Shown piece after piece: positions 8,685-18,620 of a DNA stretch of 64,000 nt. The translations under genes and the position numbers were made by a program. The stretch is from an uncultured Sulfitobacter sp. (GTDB lineage Bacteria; Pseudomonadota; Alphaproteobacteria; Rhodobacterales; Rhodobacteraceae). Every line of letters starts with the position of its first letter. The stretch's first letter is position 1. Below the pieces are notes generated by a model. That model was not told the DNA's origin. It ran no database searches and saw nothing but the letters and a program-made list of their open reading frames with translations. The stretch spans positions 1 to 64,000 of the forward strand of contig CAJXSZ010000011.1 in assembly GCA_913060815.1 (NCBI GenBank), written 5' to 3'.

Positions 8685-9005
8685 TCAGACAGGATCGCCG
8701 ATGATGCTTGTGCCGCCTTTTTTGAAGTCACCGACGGTCTGGGTTGGAGGTGCAACGCCAGAGCAAACAGGCTTGCCGTATTTGTCGAGACGGGCAGAGA
8801 GGTAGCCCTCGACGCCATCGTCGATGATCCAGTGGTCACAGCCGTTGGGATCGACCCAGATCCCTGCCTCAAGCTGGCTCAGGTGCTTTTTGTCGATGCC
8901 TCGGTCGATGCTCTTGTCAGGGCCCTGCCCCGAGATCTGGCCGTCTTCACAGGCTGCTACAACAGTCGCCAGACCCACAAGCGCGGTGATTTTGAGAATA
9001 TTCAT
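8685..9005 (-). CDS. Small lipoprotein with a VDxxGC-x24-C module
   Basis: 106 residues. A lipoprotein signal peptide with lipobox VAAC is at residues 16-19, so the mature protein is about 88 residues and lipid-anchored. The centre carries IWVDPNGCDHW-IIDDGVEGY followed by GKPVC, with the two Cys separated by exactly 24 residues. The same module occurs in the upstream OmpA-like protein and, more diverged, in the SPOR protein at 57460. No further domain is recognised. AAGGA 9 bases before the ATG supports the start. It is 12 bases behind the OmpA-like gene, so both are probably one transcript. The function is unknown; an envelope role is inferred. Confidence 0.85.
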   Translation of the reverse strand: MNILKITALVGLATVVAACEDGQISGQGPDKSIDRGIDKKHLSQLEAGIWVDPNGCDHWIIDDGVEGYLSARLDKYGKPVCSGVAPPTQTVGDFKKGGTSIIGDPV

Positions 9006-9017
9006 GTGCTTGTTTCC

Positions 9018-9593
9018 TTAGCGAATGCAGATAATTTCGACGCGGCGATTCTTGGCCATGCCAGCGGTAGAGCGGTTGGAGGCAGCGGGTTGACGCTCCC
9101 CGTAGCCGCGTACATCGGCAACACGGGCACCGGATGCTTTGGCAACGCGCGCAACCGAGTTGGCCCGCTTGAGCGACAAACGCATGTTGTAGGCGTCAGA
9201 AGCGCGGCTGTCGGTGTGACCCGTAATGATATAGCTGGTCGCCTTGTTCTCGCGGAAGAACTTCATCAGGCGCTGCTGGCCATGCTTGGATACGCGCGCG
9301 GAGTTCGTCGAGAAAAGCTGATCGCTGGACATATTGCCGCAAACGTTGCCGCGACGGCACACAGGAATGCCCTGACGGTTGGTGTGCGGCGTCATGTAGC
9401 CCTCGACACCGTCGTCCATGACCCAATGCTCGCACCCGTCCGGATCAACCCAGATCGTCGGAATGTACTGGCCCTTGTCTTTGTTCTGCTGGCTTCTCGT
9501 CTGTGCGCTTGCAGTGGCAGCTGACAGTGCGACGGCTGCGATGACCGCAGCTCCCGCGACTAAACGCATTGATTTGAAAAGTGTGTTTACCAC
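9018..9593 (-). CDS. OmpA-family peptidoglycan-binding protein
   Basis: 191 residues from a GTG at 9591-9593, chosen because AAGGG stands about 9 bases upstream and the product then has a basic N-terminus and a good signal peptide ending ATASAQ. The longer open frame (to 9905) has no signal character. Next comes the VDxxGC-x24-C module (IWVDPDGCEHW ... IPVC), then an OmpA C-terminal domain: YIITGHTDSRASDAYNMRLS with the Asp/Arg pair for peptidoglycan, LKRANSVARVAKASG, GYGERQP and NRRVEI. It probably links the outer envelope to the cell wall. It is co-directional with the lipoprotein. Confidence 0.88.
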   Translation of the reverse strand: MVNTLFKSMRLVAGAAVIAAVALSAATASAQTRSQQNKDKGQYIPTIWVDPDGCEHWVMDDGVEGYMTPHTNRQGIPVCRRGNVCGNMSSDQLFSTNSARVSKHGQQRLMKFFRENKATSYIITGHTDSRASDAYNMRLSLKRANSVARVAKASGARVADVRGYGERQPAASNRSTAGMAKNRRVEIICIR

Positions 9594-9917
9594 AGCTCTT
9601 TTCCCTTTTTTTGTTCCCCCGAGGTCCGCAGCAGACAAACTGCAACGCAGTTCGCGCGGCCCCCACCTGACTTGAACGGTAAGCAAAACGCCGCGGCGAG
9701 GAAAGCGTATAGTGCTCTGATCCGGCATCAATAGCCGCGAAACGGTGGAATTTACGCGATTTTCGCAAAAGTCGCCCGACGTAGGGGCAAGTGAGATTGA
9801 AGCGATCTTCGCAGAAGGGCACAGAGCGCTGTGGGTTGTCCTGAACGCCAGCGTCGCGATTCGGTAGATAAATCTGTGTGCGGCATGCGTCAGGTGCCCG
9901 CGCATAAGGCGCGTGCG
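9594..9917. other. Non-coding interval before the OmpA-like gene
   Basis: About 320 bases with no supportable gene. The open frames here lack a ribosome binding site and family resemblance. It must hold the promoter of the OmpA-like/lipoprotein pair; a TATACG (-10-like) is visible on the minus strand near 9708-9713 but without a convincing -35. Short inverted GCGAA/TTCGC motifs occur near 9760-9810. Confidence 0.5.
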
Positions 9918-11234
9918 CTAAACCTCGACTGCGGTGAGAGAATTGGTCATCGCGCGGGTGCAACGCACGCGAACCACGTCACCGATCTGCGCCGTCGCAT
10001 TGTCGATGTGGACTGAATGGAGATATTCCGATTTGCCCAGCATCTGGCCGTCTTGGCGACCTGCCCGCTCGATCAGAACTGACAGCTCTCGTCCGACCAT
10101 GCTCTCCTGAATGGCATATTGCTGACGGCTGATAAGAGCCTGGAGGCGCTGGAGCCGCTCATCCGCTTCGGCAGGGTCGACCTGAGGCCGCTCTGCGGCT
10201 GGTGTGCCGGGGCGGGTGGAATATTTGAAGCTGTAGGCGTAGCCGTAGTTGACCTCCTCGACCAGATCCATGGTGGCTTGGAAATCCGCCTCCGTCTCCT
10301 CGGGGAAGCCCACGATAAAGTCGCCCGACATCATAATATCTGGGCGCACGCTGCGAATTTTCTCAATGAGGCGCAGATAGCTTTCGGCGGTATGTTTGCG
10401 GTTCATACGCTTTAGGATGCGGTCAGAGCCTGACTGCACGGGCAGATGCAGATAGGGCATCAACTCGGGCGTGTCAGCGTGGGCGGCGATCAGATCATCA
10501 TCCATGTCGTTGGGGTGCGAGGTGGTGTAGCGAATACGCTCCAACCCGTCGACCTTTGCCAACATGCGAATGAGTTCAGCCAGCGTTTTGCCCCCGTGAT
10601 AGGCATTGACGTTCTGGCCCAGAAGGGTGACCTCGCGCACGCCGCGCTCCACCAGCTCCTGCGCCTCGCGCACGACCTGTTCGGCGGGGCGGGAGACTTC
10701 GGCACCACGGGTGTAGGGGACCACGCAAAAGGCGCAGAATTTATCGCAGCCTTCCTGCACCGTCAGGAACGCCGCAGGCGCGCGGCGCGCTTTTTGACCG
10801 CGCCCTTTGAGGTGGTTGAACTTGTCTTCCTCGGGGAAATCCGTGTCGAGCGCGGTTTTGCCCGTCCGCACACGCGCCTCCATCTGCGGCAGGCGGTGAT
10901 AGGATTGCGGCCCGACCACCAGATCGACAGCAGGCTGGCGGCGGATGATCTCCTCGCCCTCCGCCTGCGCCACACATCCTGTCACACCGATTTTAAGGTC
11001 GGGGTTAAGCGCCTTCAACGGCTTCAGGCGGCCCAGCTCGGAATAGACCTTCTCTGCGGCTTTTTCGCGGATGTGGCAGGTGTTGAGCAGGATCATATCT
11101 GCATCTTCGGCGGTATCCGTTGGCACATAGCCTTCGAGGCTCTCGGCCATACGCTCACTGTCATAGACGTTCATTTGACAGCCATAGGTCTTGATGAAGA
11201 GCTTCTTGGGCGCTTGGGATTTTGTCTCGGACAT
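9918..11234 (-). CDS. miaB: tRNA-2-methylthio-N6-dimethylallyladenosine synthase
   Basis: Radical-SAM methylthiotransferase that adds the 2-methylthio group to i6A37 of tRNAs. 438 residues. The N-terminal UPF0004 domain has [15 protein letters not shown] with the first cluster Cys, NTCHIREKA and [10 protein letters not shown]; the radical SAM motif is [15 protein letters not shown] (CxxxCxxC) near residue 155; a TRAM domain ends the protein. The ATG at 11234 gives the family N-terminus; the frame open to 11429 crosses the tandem repeat and is not used. In many alphaproteobacteria miaB precedes phoH directly; here two envelope genes intervene. Confidence 0.96.
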   Translation of the reverse strand: MSETKSQAPKKLFIKTYGCQMNVYDSERMAESLEGYVPTDTAEDADMILLNTCHIREKAAEKVYSELGRLKPLKALNPDLKIGVTGCVAQAEGEEIIRRQPAVDLVVGPQSYHRLPQMEARVRTGKTALDTDFPEEDKFNHLKGRGQKARRAPAAFLTVQEGCDKFCAFCVVPYTRGAEVSRPAEQVVREAQELVERGVREVTLLGQNVNAYHGGKTLAELIRMLAKVDGLERIRYTTSHPNDMDDDLIAAHADTPELMPYLHLPVQSGSDRILKRMNRKHTAESYLRLIEKIRSVRPDIMMSGDFIVGFPEETEADFQATMDLVEEVNYGYAYSFKYSTRPGTPAAERPQVDPAEADERLQRLQALISRQQYAIQESMVGRELSVLIERAGRQDGQMLGKSEYLHSVHIDNATAQIGDVVRVRCTRAMTNSLTAVEV

Positions 11235-11290
11235 GGGCGTTGCCTGCAGATTACATAAAGACTGGATTGCTGCGCGAGGTATCAGCGGTT

Positions 11291-11367
11291 GCGGCATCTT
11301 GCAATGCACACCACTCGATGCGGCATCTTGCAATGCACACCACTCGATGCGGCATCTTGCAATGCAC
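11291..11367. repeat. 29-bp direct tandem repeat (2.7 copies)
   Basis: The units at 11291-11319 and 11320-11348 are identical over 29 bases, and a third partial unit (19 bases) is at 11349-11367. Each unit contains TTGCAATGCA, and each junction a GATGC-G-GCATC palindrome. The array lies in the intergenic region between divergent miaB and the glycosyltransferase-like gene. It could be an operator array or a slippage-prone repeat. Confidence 0.95.
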
Positions 11368-11428
11368 GACGATTTAACCGATTCTATGCCAAGACCCAAT
11401 CTCCTCTGGACGGAAACCCTTATATCCA

Positions 11429-12298
11429 ATGCGCTACGCCTCGCTTGATCAATTCATCACACAAGAAAAGGCGGCCCTTGCCAAAGGCCCGATTGCGATT
11501 GTGCTGGTCGAGGATGACATCGAGGTAGACACGACATTGCGTCATCACCAGCAACAGGGCTTTGCCCATGTGCTGGCCCTTATGCCAGCGGTATTCGAAC
11601 TGCCCCGCGATCTGCATGAAACGGTGCACCGCATCGATTATGATGTGTCTGCGGAAAATGGGACCGAAAATGCGGTGAACGCCATTATCGACGCGGCACC
11701 GGGGCAGTGGATTTACTACTGCTACAATGCCGAATACCTCTTCTATCCGTTCTGCGAGACCCGCGTAGTGACCGAAATGCTGGGTTTCCACACAGAAGAG
11801 CGGCGCGATGCGATGCTCACCTATGTCGTTGATCTTTATGCCGATGATCTGGACACCGAACCCACTGCTGTCTCTCTCGATCGGGCGCATCTGGACCGCT
11901 CGGGCTATTACGCGCTGGCCCGTCCCGATCCGCAGAACGACGGCCAACCCAAAGAACGCCAGCTTGATTTCTACGGGGGCCTGCGCTGGCGGTATGAAGA
12001 GCACGTGCCCGCCGCACGGCGAAAGATTGACCGCATCTCCTTGTTCAAAGCAGCTCCGGGGTTACGCCTTCGCGGCGATCACACTTTTTCGGATGAGGAA
12101 TACAACACCTACGCCTGCAAATGGCACCACAACCTGACGGCAACCGTCTGCTCGTTCCGTACGGCAAAAGCACTCAAGGCGAATCCGGGCAGTACGTTCG
12201 ATATCCACACCTTCAAATGGCACAATTCCGCACCGTTCGAGTGGCACTCGCGGCAACTCCTTGATCTGGGCCTGATGGAACCGGGCCAGTGGTTTTAA
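11429..12298 (+). CDS. Glycosyltransferase family 2-like protein
   Basis: 289 residues, no signal peptide or membrane segment. The N-terminus ([23 protein letters not shown]) fits the minimal GT2-like pattern of Roseobacter proteins that act with variable HH-x2-GF motifs after the first strand. Later parts include [15 protein letters not shown], a [16 protein letters not shown] stretch, and a His/Trp-rich C-terminus ([21 protein letters not shown]). No clear DxD is assignable, so the assignment rests on the family pattern and the substrate is unknown. It is the first gene on the plus strand after the tandem repeat, 48 bases ahead of the AraC gene. The ribosome binding site is weak. Confidence 0.65.
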   Translation: MRYASLDQFITQEKAALAKGPIAIVLVEDDIEVDTTLRHHQQQGFAHVLALMPAVFELPRDLHETVHRIDYDVSAENGTENAVNAIIDAAPGQWIYYCYNAEYLFYPFCETRVVTEMLGFHTEERRDAMLTYVVDLYADDLDTEPTAVSLDRAHLDRSGYYALARPDPQNDGQPKERQLDFYGGLRWRYEEHVPAARRKIDRISLFKAAPGLRLRGDHTFSDEEYNTYACKWHHNLTATVCSFRTAKALKANPGSTFDIHTFKWHNSAPFEWHSRQLLDLGLMEPGQWF

Positions 12299-12346
12299 AC
12301 GTGTCCCCGCATGTATGATCCCAAGGGGAACGGCAAGGACCGCACT

Positions 12347-13051
12347 GTGCAGGATGTGCATTTTGTCGAGGCCGAGCCGCCAGCGCATCTGCGCGGCATC
12401 GTTCACCGCTACCTTGAGCTGAACACCCAAGGAGCATTGGCGCAGGATTACCGCTTTCACGCGCTGCCCGATGCCTGCACCTACATCGTGTTCGATCAGA
12501 TCAGCCCCGAGATCACGGGCGTCTCCCAACTGCGCGCCGCCTCCGAAGAGTTCAATCTGGGCCGCAGCTTTCATTTCGTGAACATCCGCTTTCTACCCGG
12601 TGTCTGGCAAAGCGCGCAGGAGCCTATTCTTCACGGGATGGTGGATGCGCCCTATGATGGAGCACTGCCGCTGCTCCGAGTGAATGCGCAACTTGGCGGG
12701 CAGCCCTTTGAGCAGCAACAGCTTGTGCTGACCGAATTGGTCGAGACGCTGCTGGAGGCGAAGATGCTGGCCCCCAACCCTGTGACGACGCGGATATTCC
12801 AACATCTGGACGATATCTCTTCTGTCGCGGACATGGCTGAAGCGGCTGACCTGTCAGCGCGCCAATTGCAACGCACGCTTAAACGCACCACGGGATTTAC
12901 GCCCCATGACTTCCTCAAAGTGCTCAGACTACAGCAGTCTTTGAACGGGGCCGACACATGGTCCTATGCGGACCAGTCCCATTTCATCCACTCTTTCCGC
13001 AGGGCCACGGGATACACGCCGGGCAAATACTCGAAAAAATTCGATGTCTGA
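12347..13051 (+). CDS. AraC-family transcriptional regulator
   Basis: 234 residues from a GTG at 12347 that has AAGGA 7 bases upstream; an ATG at 12311 is possible but lacks a ribosome binding site. Residues 1-135 form a DUF6597-like sensor region (HRYLELNT, FHALPDACTYIVFD, FVNIRFLPGVW). The C-terminal 85 residues are an AraC double helix-turn-helix: SVADMAEAADLSARQLQRTLKRTTGFTP and the second motif WSYADQSHFIHSFRRATGYTPGKY. Targets are unknown; the VOC gene just downstream is a candidate. Confidence 0.9.
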   Translation: MQDVHFVEAEPPAHLRGIVHRYLELNTQGALAQDYRFHALPDACTYIVFDQISPEITGVSQLRAASEEFNLGRSFHFVNIRFLPGVWQSAQEPILHGMVDAPYDGALPLLRVNAQLGGQPFEQQQLVLTELVETLLEAKMLAPNPVTTRIFQHLDDISSVADMAEAADLSARQLQRTLKRTTGFTPHDFLKVLRLQQSLNGADTWSYADQSHFIHSFRRATGYTPGKYSKKFDV

Positions 13052-13134
13052 GGACCATGTCCGAAATCTACAATACCGCGGCTGCGCACTGTCCTAGATT
13101 GGGTTCATCACTTGAGCACATAAAGGAACACGAC

Positions 13135-13515
13135 ATGACAAAGATGAACGCAGTAGGCTGGTTTGATATTTTCGTAGACGATCTTGCACGGGCCACAGCC
13201 TTTTACGAAACCGTGCTGAATGTCACCCTTGAGGACCTCGGCGATCCCACAGGCGAGACCCGGATGAAAGCCTTCCCCACCGATATGGCCAACTACGGCG
13301 CAGGCGGCGCGCTGAGCAAATCCCCACACGCGGGGCCTGGTGTCGGCGGCACCATCGTGTACTTCATGACCCAGGATTGCACCGCCGAGCAAGAGCGCGT
13401 GGCAGAGGCTGGCGGCATCGTCATCCGCCCCAAGTTCTCCATCGGGGAATTCGGATTTGTCAGCCTGTGTCAGGACACAGAGGGCAACCTGATCGGTTTC
13501 AGTTCGATGGAATAA
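13135..13515 (+). CDS. VOC (glyoxalase/bleomycin-resistance fold) protein
   Basis: 126 residues with AAAGGA 8 bases upstream of the ATG. One glyoxalase-like fold unit pair: VGWFDIFVDDLARATAFYETVLNVTLED at the start, VGGTIVYFMTQD in the middle, and FVSLCQDTEGNLIGFSS at the end. The usual first metal His is not visible (WFDIFVDD), so enzymatic metal binding is doubtful. The substrate is unknown. It follows the AraC gene on the same strand. Confidence 0.88.
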   Translation: MTKMNAVGWFDIFVDDLARATAFYETVLNVTLEDLGDPTGETRMKAFPTDMANYGAGGALSKSPHAGPGVGGTIVYFMTQDCTAEQERVAEAGGIVIRPKFSIGEFGFVSLCQDTEGNLIGFSSME

Positions 13516-13529
13516 GTTGAGCAGCGCCC

Positions 13530-13560
13530 GCGCATGACCCGATATTTCAGGGTCATGCGC
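13530..13560. repeat. Perfect 11-bp inverted repeat
   Basis: GCGCATGACCC and its complement are separated by 9 bases, between the VOC stop and the methyltransferase ATG. It is followed by AAAAA on the plus strand and preceded by G/C on the other, so it lacks a U-tract in either direction. It is probably a transcript-end or mRNA structure. Confidence 0.75.
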
Positions 13561-13605
13561 AAAAACCGCGTGCGCCGCAGGGGTACACCCTTTAGACCGA
13601 TCCTC

Positions 13606-14718
13606 ATGAGCAATCCCCAACCCTTCGAGATATTCCTTGTGACAGTACCCGGTATGGAGCCTGCCCTCTGCGCCGAGGCGCTTGAGGCGGGATTTGACGG
13701 TGCTGTTGCTGTCGCAGGCGGTGTCGCATTCCAAGGCACATGGATGGACGTGTGGCGCGCCAATCTGGTCTTGCGCGGGGCCACGCGGGTGTTGGCACGG
13801 ATCGGTGGTTTTCTGGCCTTCCATCTGGCCCAGCTCGACAAGCGGAGCCGCAAGTTCCCCTTTGGCGATCTGCTGCGCGCCGATGTGCCCCTGCGCGTAC
13901 AAGTCACCACGAAAGCCTCCAAAATCTATCACGCGGGTGCGGCCACCCAACGGATCGAGACTGCCCTGACCGAGACACACGGCCTGACCCTTGATCCCGA
14001 GGCGACGCTGGTCCTCAAGGTGCGCATCGATGACAACAACGTGCTTTTCAGCTTGGACACCTCGGGCGAGAGCCTGCACAAACGCGGCCATAAGGAAGCA
14101 GTCGGCAAAGCGCCCATGCGCGAGACGCTGGCCGCCCTGATGCTACGGCAGGCAGGATATGCCGGCAGCGAACCTGTGGTCGATCCCATGTGCGGCTCCG
14201 GCACGTTTGTGATCGAGGCCGCCGAGATCGCCGCTGGCCTGTTGCCCGGGCGCACGCGCGAATTCGCGTTTCAGAGCCTTGCCAATTATGACGCGCAGGC
14301 TTTCGAGGCGATGAAGCAGATCGAGACGCGCACCCCGCCGCACCGCTACTACGGCTCGGACCGTGACGCAGGGGCGGTGCGCATGGCAAACGCCAATGCA
14401 GCGCGCGCAGGCGTGGACACCATGACCCAATTCGTCAACCACGCGGCAGGTGAGATTACCCCGCCCGACGGCCCCGCAGGCCTCGTAATCGTAAACCCGC
14501 CATACGGCGCACGCATCGGCAACAAGAACCTGCTCTACCCGCTCTATGGCACGCTGGGTCAGACGCTGTTGACCCGTTTCAAAGGCTGGCGCGTGGCCCT
14601 TGTCACCTCCGAGCCTGCGCTTGCCAAGGCCACCAAATTGCCGTGGAAACCCCAAGGCCCCGCAATCCCTCATGGCGGTATGAAAGTATGGCTTTGGCAG
14701 ACGCCCCCCCTGAAATAG
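13606..14718 (+). CDS. THUMP-domain RNA N2-guanine methyltransferase (RlmL/YcbY-like)
   Basis: 370 residues. The N-terminal ferredoxin-like/THUMP region (about 1-160) is followed by a Rossmann methyltransferase with VDPMCGSGTFVIEAAEIAAG near residue 190, YYGSDRDAGAVRMA and the catalytic NPPY in LVIVNPPYGARIG. It matches the class that methylates the N2 of guanine in large-subunit rRNA. The second (RlmK) domain of E. coli RlmL is absent, as in most alphaproteobacterial members. The ATG at 13606 is chosen because the protein then begins NPQPFEIFLVTVPGMEP; the frame to 13534 crosses the inverted repeat. Confidence 0.9.
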   Translation: MSNPQPFEIFLVTVPGMEPALCAEALEAGFDGAVAVAGGVAFQGTWMDVWRANLVLRGATRVLARIGGFLAFHLAQLDKRSRKFPFGDLLRADVPLRVQVTTKASKIYHAGAATQRIETALTETHGLTLDPEATLVLKVRIDDNNVLFSLDTSGESLHKRGHKEAVGKAPMRETLAALMLRQAGYAGSEPVVDPMCGSGTFVIEAAEIAAGLLPGRTREFAFQSLANYDAQAFEAMKQIETRTPPHRYYGSDRDAGAVRMANANAARAGVDTMTQFVNHAAGEITPPDGPAGLVIVNPPYGARIGNKNLLYPLYGTLGQTLLTRFKGWRVALVTSEPALAKATKLPWKPQGPAIPHGGMKVWLWQTPPLK

Positions 14719-15573
<855 letters not shown>

Positions 15574-15580
15574 ACCCGCA

Positions 15581-15647
15581 TTTCTTTTGGTCCCAAATAT
15601 CCCGGGGGAATTGGCCAAAGGCCAAGGGGGCAGCGTCCCCGCCCCCT
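15581..15647 (-). repeat. Recurrent 3'-end palindromic element, copy B
   Basis: Abuts the RDD stop codon on the minus strand. It has a G/C-rich hairpin (GGGGGC ... GCCCCC), then TTGGCC-TTT-GGCCAA, then CCCCCGGGATATTTGGGACC and AAAAGAAA. It is almost identical to the copy at 20541-20606. It also lies 3' of the convergent kdsA. Confidence 0.8.
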
Positions 15648-16421
15648 CTATGCCCGCACCACCTTAAACCCTGTGGCGCGGTCGTAAGGCATCGCACCGC
15701 GCCACACCAACAGCGGCCACACATAATAAAGCAATACGCCGACCACGACGGTTAGCCCCACCGCAGACACTGTCCAAGCGGGGGTGCGCATAAGCCACAC
15801 GGCAGCGTCCGGCACCAAATCCGCCAGCATTTGAAGCGTGCCTGCAAGCAAAAATGGCCCCAGACGGCGCAGCTCACGGCACATTGCACAACCACGCCCC
15901 AGAACACGCAGCCCGGCCAGCCGCTTTCCCGGCGTTTGCCAACCGCGCGCAATGGCAACTGCGCCCATGATCATCATCGCAAGCGGCACAAGGGCAAGCT
16001 GCGGCACGAAAATCGTAATATCATGCCCCGTGCCATCAACAGGAAACCGCGCTGTTTGAGCGGTATTCACTGTTATGACGGGCACTCCGCGGTGGCTGGG
16101 TTTACGCAGGCTTTGACCACCGTAATTCACGACGACGGCGCGCCCGTTATAGATCCCGAAAGCATATTGCGTACAGATGCGCGACCCCGCCGCGACGGCT
16201 GTTCCGCGCGGCGTGCCGAGCGCCCCCTCAGGGGCATCGCGCCATTCACAGCTGCTCCAGCTGAAAGGTTGCGCACCAAGCCGCAGACCCGTCTCATCGG
16301 GATTGAGAAAAGGCAACAGCATCAGAGCTGTAAGAAACCAGACAACCGTCCAGTCAATAAGCAGGGCCAACAGCCGCCGCCTGATCAGGCGTGGCGGCGC
16401 AATGTCGGAGGACTTGCTCAG
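15648..16421 (-). CDS. RDD-family membrane protein
   Basis: About 257 residues with three to four hydrophobic segments (VVWFLTALMLLPFL; FVPQLALVPLAMMIMGAVA; VSAVGLTVVVGVLLYYVWPLL). The family motif Arg is in RRRLLALLIDW and lies before the TTG at 16370, so the real start is upstream of that TTG. No ATG or GTG is available before the frame enters fabI. The CTG at 16419-16421 overlaps the fabI stop (CTGA) and has GGAG 5 bases upstream, so I take it as the likely start, with reservation. RDD proteins have no single known function. Co-transcribed with fabI. Confidence 0.65.
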   Translation of the reverse strand: MSKSSDIAPPRLIRRRLLALLIDWTVVWFLTALMLLPFLNPDETGLRLGAQPFSWSSCEWRDAPEGALGTPRGTAVAAGSRICTQYAFGIYNGRAVVVNYGGQSLRKPSHRGVPVITVNTAQTARFPVDGTGHDITIFVPQLALVPLAMMIMGAVAIARGWQTPGKRLAGLRVLGRGCAMCRELRRLGPFLLAGTLQMLADLVPDAAVWLMRTPAWTVSAVGLTVVVGVLLYYVWPLLVWRGAMPYDRATGFKVVRA

Positions 16422-17209
16422 AGATTCTCCGCCTGCGGCATCCCCAGCACGTGATAGCCGCCATCGACATTGATGATCTCACCCGAGGTACAGGCCCCCA
16501 TATCAGAGGCCAAATAGACCGCTGTGCCACCCACCGCCTCGAGTGTCGCATTCTCGCGCATCGGCGCATTTGCACCTGTATGCTTGTAGGTCTTGCGCGC
16601 GCCACCAATAGCCGCCCCTGCCAGTGTCTTCATCGGACCAGGCGAGATGGCGTTGACGCGAATGCCCTCGGGCCCCAGATCATTCGCGAGATAGCGCGTC
16701 GCACTCTCCAGCGCTGCCTTGGCCACGCCCATGACGTTGTAGTTCGGGACCACTTTGTTAGAGCCCTGATAAGTCAGCGTGAGCAGTGTGCCACCGTTCT
16801 CGGTCATCAGCGGATGCGCACGGCGCGCCACCTCGATAAAGCTGTAGGCGGAGATATCCATCGTCTGTTTGAAATTGGCGCGGCTGGTGTTCAGGAACCG
16901 CCCCGTCAGCTCGGATTTATCGGAAAAAGCAATGGCATGCACCACAAAGTCAATCGTGGACCAACGCGCGCCCAGCTGCTCGAATGCCGCATCCAGAGAG
17001 GCGTCATCGGTCACATCCACATCGACCATAAAGTCGGAGCCGACACTCTCGGCCAGCGGCTTGAGCCGTGATCCGAACGCCTCTCCCTGATAGGTAAAGG
17101 CCAGCTCGGCTCCCGCCTCGGCCATCGCCTTGGCGATGCCCCACGCGATGGAGCGCTCGTTCGCGACCCCCATGATCAGTCCGCGCTTCCCGCTCAACAA
17201 TCCGCTCAT
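16418..17209 (-). CDS. fabI: Enoyl-[acyl-carrier-protein] reductase (NADH)
   Basis: Last step of the fatty-acid elongation cycle. 263 residues. SDR fold with the N-terminal cofactor site KRGLIMGVANERSIAWGIA, the catalytic Tyr-x6-Lys pair (Tyr in VVPNYNVMGVAKAALES, Lys six on), and SPGPMKTLAGAAI. It lies 10 bases behind fabB on the same strand. GGAT precedes the ATG. The FabI type is the triclosan-sensitive class in general; sensitivity here is not tested. Confidence 0.95.
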   Translation of the reverse strand: MSGLLSGKRGLIMGVANERSIAWGIAKAMAEAGAELAFTYQGEAFGSRLKPLAESVGSDFMVDVDVTDDASLDAAFEQLGARWSTIDFVVHAIAFSDKSELTGRFLNTSRANFKQTMDISAYSFIEVARRAHPLMTENGGTLLTLTYQGSNKVVPNYNVMGVAKAALESATRYLANDLGPEGIRVNAISPGPMKTLAGAAIGGARKTYKHTGANAPMRENATLEAVGGTAVYLASDMGACTSGEIINVDGGYHVLGMPQAENL

Positions 17210-17219
17210 ATCTATGATC

Positions 17220-18449
17220 CTAGCCTTGGTATTTCGAAAGGATCATCGATCCGTTGGTGCCGCCAAATCCGAATGAGTTGGTCATGACTGAATCCAGCCC
17301 TGCATCATCCACACGCGTGGTTGCAATCTCGGCGGGGTCCAGCCGTTCGTCCAGCGTCTGCACATTAATCGAAGGCGTGATGAAATCATCCTCAAGCATC
17401 AGCAAACAAAAGATCGCCTCTAGCGCGCCAGCGGCCCCTTGGGCGTGGCCCGTCATGGACTTGGTAGAGCTGACAGGCGGCGTGGACCCTTGGCCGAACA
17501 CACGGCGCACGGCCTCGATCTCGCCTACATCGCCGACAGGCGTCGAGGTGCCGTGGGCGTTAATGTAGCTGACCTCGCGGCCCTCCGGCAGGGTGCTTAG
17601 CGCCAGACGCATCGCGCGTTCACCGCCTTCACCGCTGGGCGCGACCATATCGTGACCATCGGATGTCGCGGCATATCCCGTCACCTCGGCGTAAATCTTG
17701 GCGCCGCGTGCCAGAGCATGTTCGAGATCCTCAAGCACCACCATGCCGCCGCCACCCGAGATGACGAAACCGTCACGGTCCTGATCAAATGCGCGGGACG
17801 CAAGCTCCGGTGTGTCGTTATACTTGCTGCTCATCGCGCCCATCGCATCAAACAGACACGAGAGGGTCCAGTCCAGCTCCTCACCACCGCCCGCAAACAT
17901 AACATCCTGTTTGCCCAGCATAATCTGCTCAGCCGCGTTACCGATGCAATGCAGCGAAGTCGAGCAGGCGGAGGTGATGGAATAGTTGATGCCCTTAATC
18001 TTATAGGCGGTCGAAAGGTTGGCGCTCACCGTCGAGCTCATACACTTGGGTACGGCGAACGGCCCGATCCGCTTGGTCGCGCCCGATGATTTCACAACCT
18101 CATGCGCCGTGAGCATCGCCGAGGTCGACGGCCCACCAGACCCAGCAACAAGTCCCGTGCGCGGGTTGGAAATCACATCCTCACCCAGCCCTGCATCCTC
18201 GATCGCTTGCCCCATCGCAATATAGGCATAGGCCGCACCCGGCCCCATGAAGCGGAACGTGCGTTTGTCGATATGCTCTTGGGGGTTGATCTTGAGCGTG
18301 CCAGCGATCTGGCTGCGAAAACCGCGCTCGGCCATCTCGGCGCTGGCCTCAATCCCGCTGGTGCCGGCCTTCAACGATGCTTTGACTTCGGAGGCATTGT
18401 TCCCGATGGATGAGACAATGCCCAAACCTGTGACGACGACGCGGCGCAT
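17220..18449 (-). CDS. fabB: 3-oxoacyl-ACP synthase I
   Basis: Elongating condensing enzyme needed for unsaturated fatty-acid synthesis with FabA. 409 residues. The active-site Cys is in [14 protein letters not shown] near residue 163; the two His are in [11 protein letters not shown] and [17 protein letters not shown]; the Lys lies just before that His motif. AGGGAG is 6 bases before the ATG. In related genomes fabA normally stands immediately upstream; here an unrelated plus-strand gene lies between, so fabB needs its own promoter in 18450-18620. Confidence 0.95.
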   Translation of the reverse strand: MRRVVVTGLGIVSSIGNNASEVKASLKAGTSGIEASAEMAERGFRSQIAGTLKINPQEHIDKRTFRFMGPGAAYAYIAMGQAIEDAGLGEDVISNPRTGLVAGSGGPSTSAMLTAHEVVKSSGATKRIGPFAVPKCMSSTVSANLSTAYKIKGINYSITSACSTSLHCIGNAAEQIMLGKQDVMFAGGGEELDWTLSCLFDAMGAMSSKYNDTPELASRAFDQDRDGFVISGGGGMVVLEDLEHALARGAKIYAEVTGYAATSDGHDMVAPSGEGGERAMRLALSTLPEGREVSYINAHGTSTPVGDVGEIEAVRRVFGQGSTPPVSSTKSMTGHAQGAAGALEAIFCLLMLEDDFITPSINVQTLDERLDPAEIATTRVDDAGLDSVMTNSFGFGGTNGSMILSKYQG

Positions 18450-18620
18450 AAGTGGCTCCCTTTACATTCCTCCTCCCTTCTTAGGCCAGTGCTGCGCGCA
18501 GGTGCAAGCGGGTAGCCAACTGCAGGCCCTTAATTTCCACGGAACATTTCTTTGGCGGGCGGTGTTTGGAGGGCAACAGTGGCGTACACCCGTCACAACT
18601 TGAACAAAAAGGAATACACC

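Noticed and set aside
9594-9905. N-terminal extension of the OmpA-like protein
   Set aside because: No signal-peptide character, no ribosome binding site; a GTG at 9593 gives a proper signal peptide.
11291-11367. CRISPR array
   Set aside because: The units are contiguous with no unique spacers and no cas genes.
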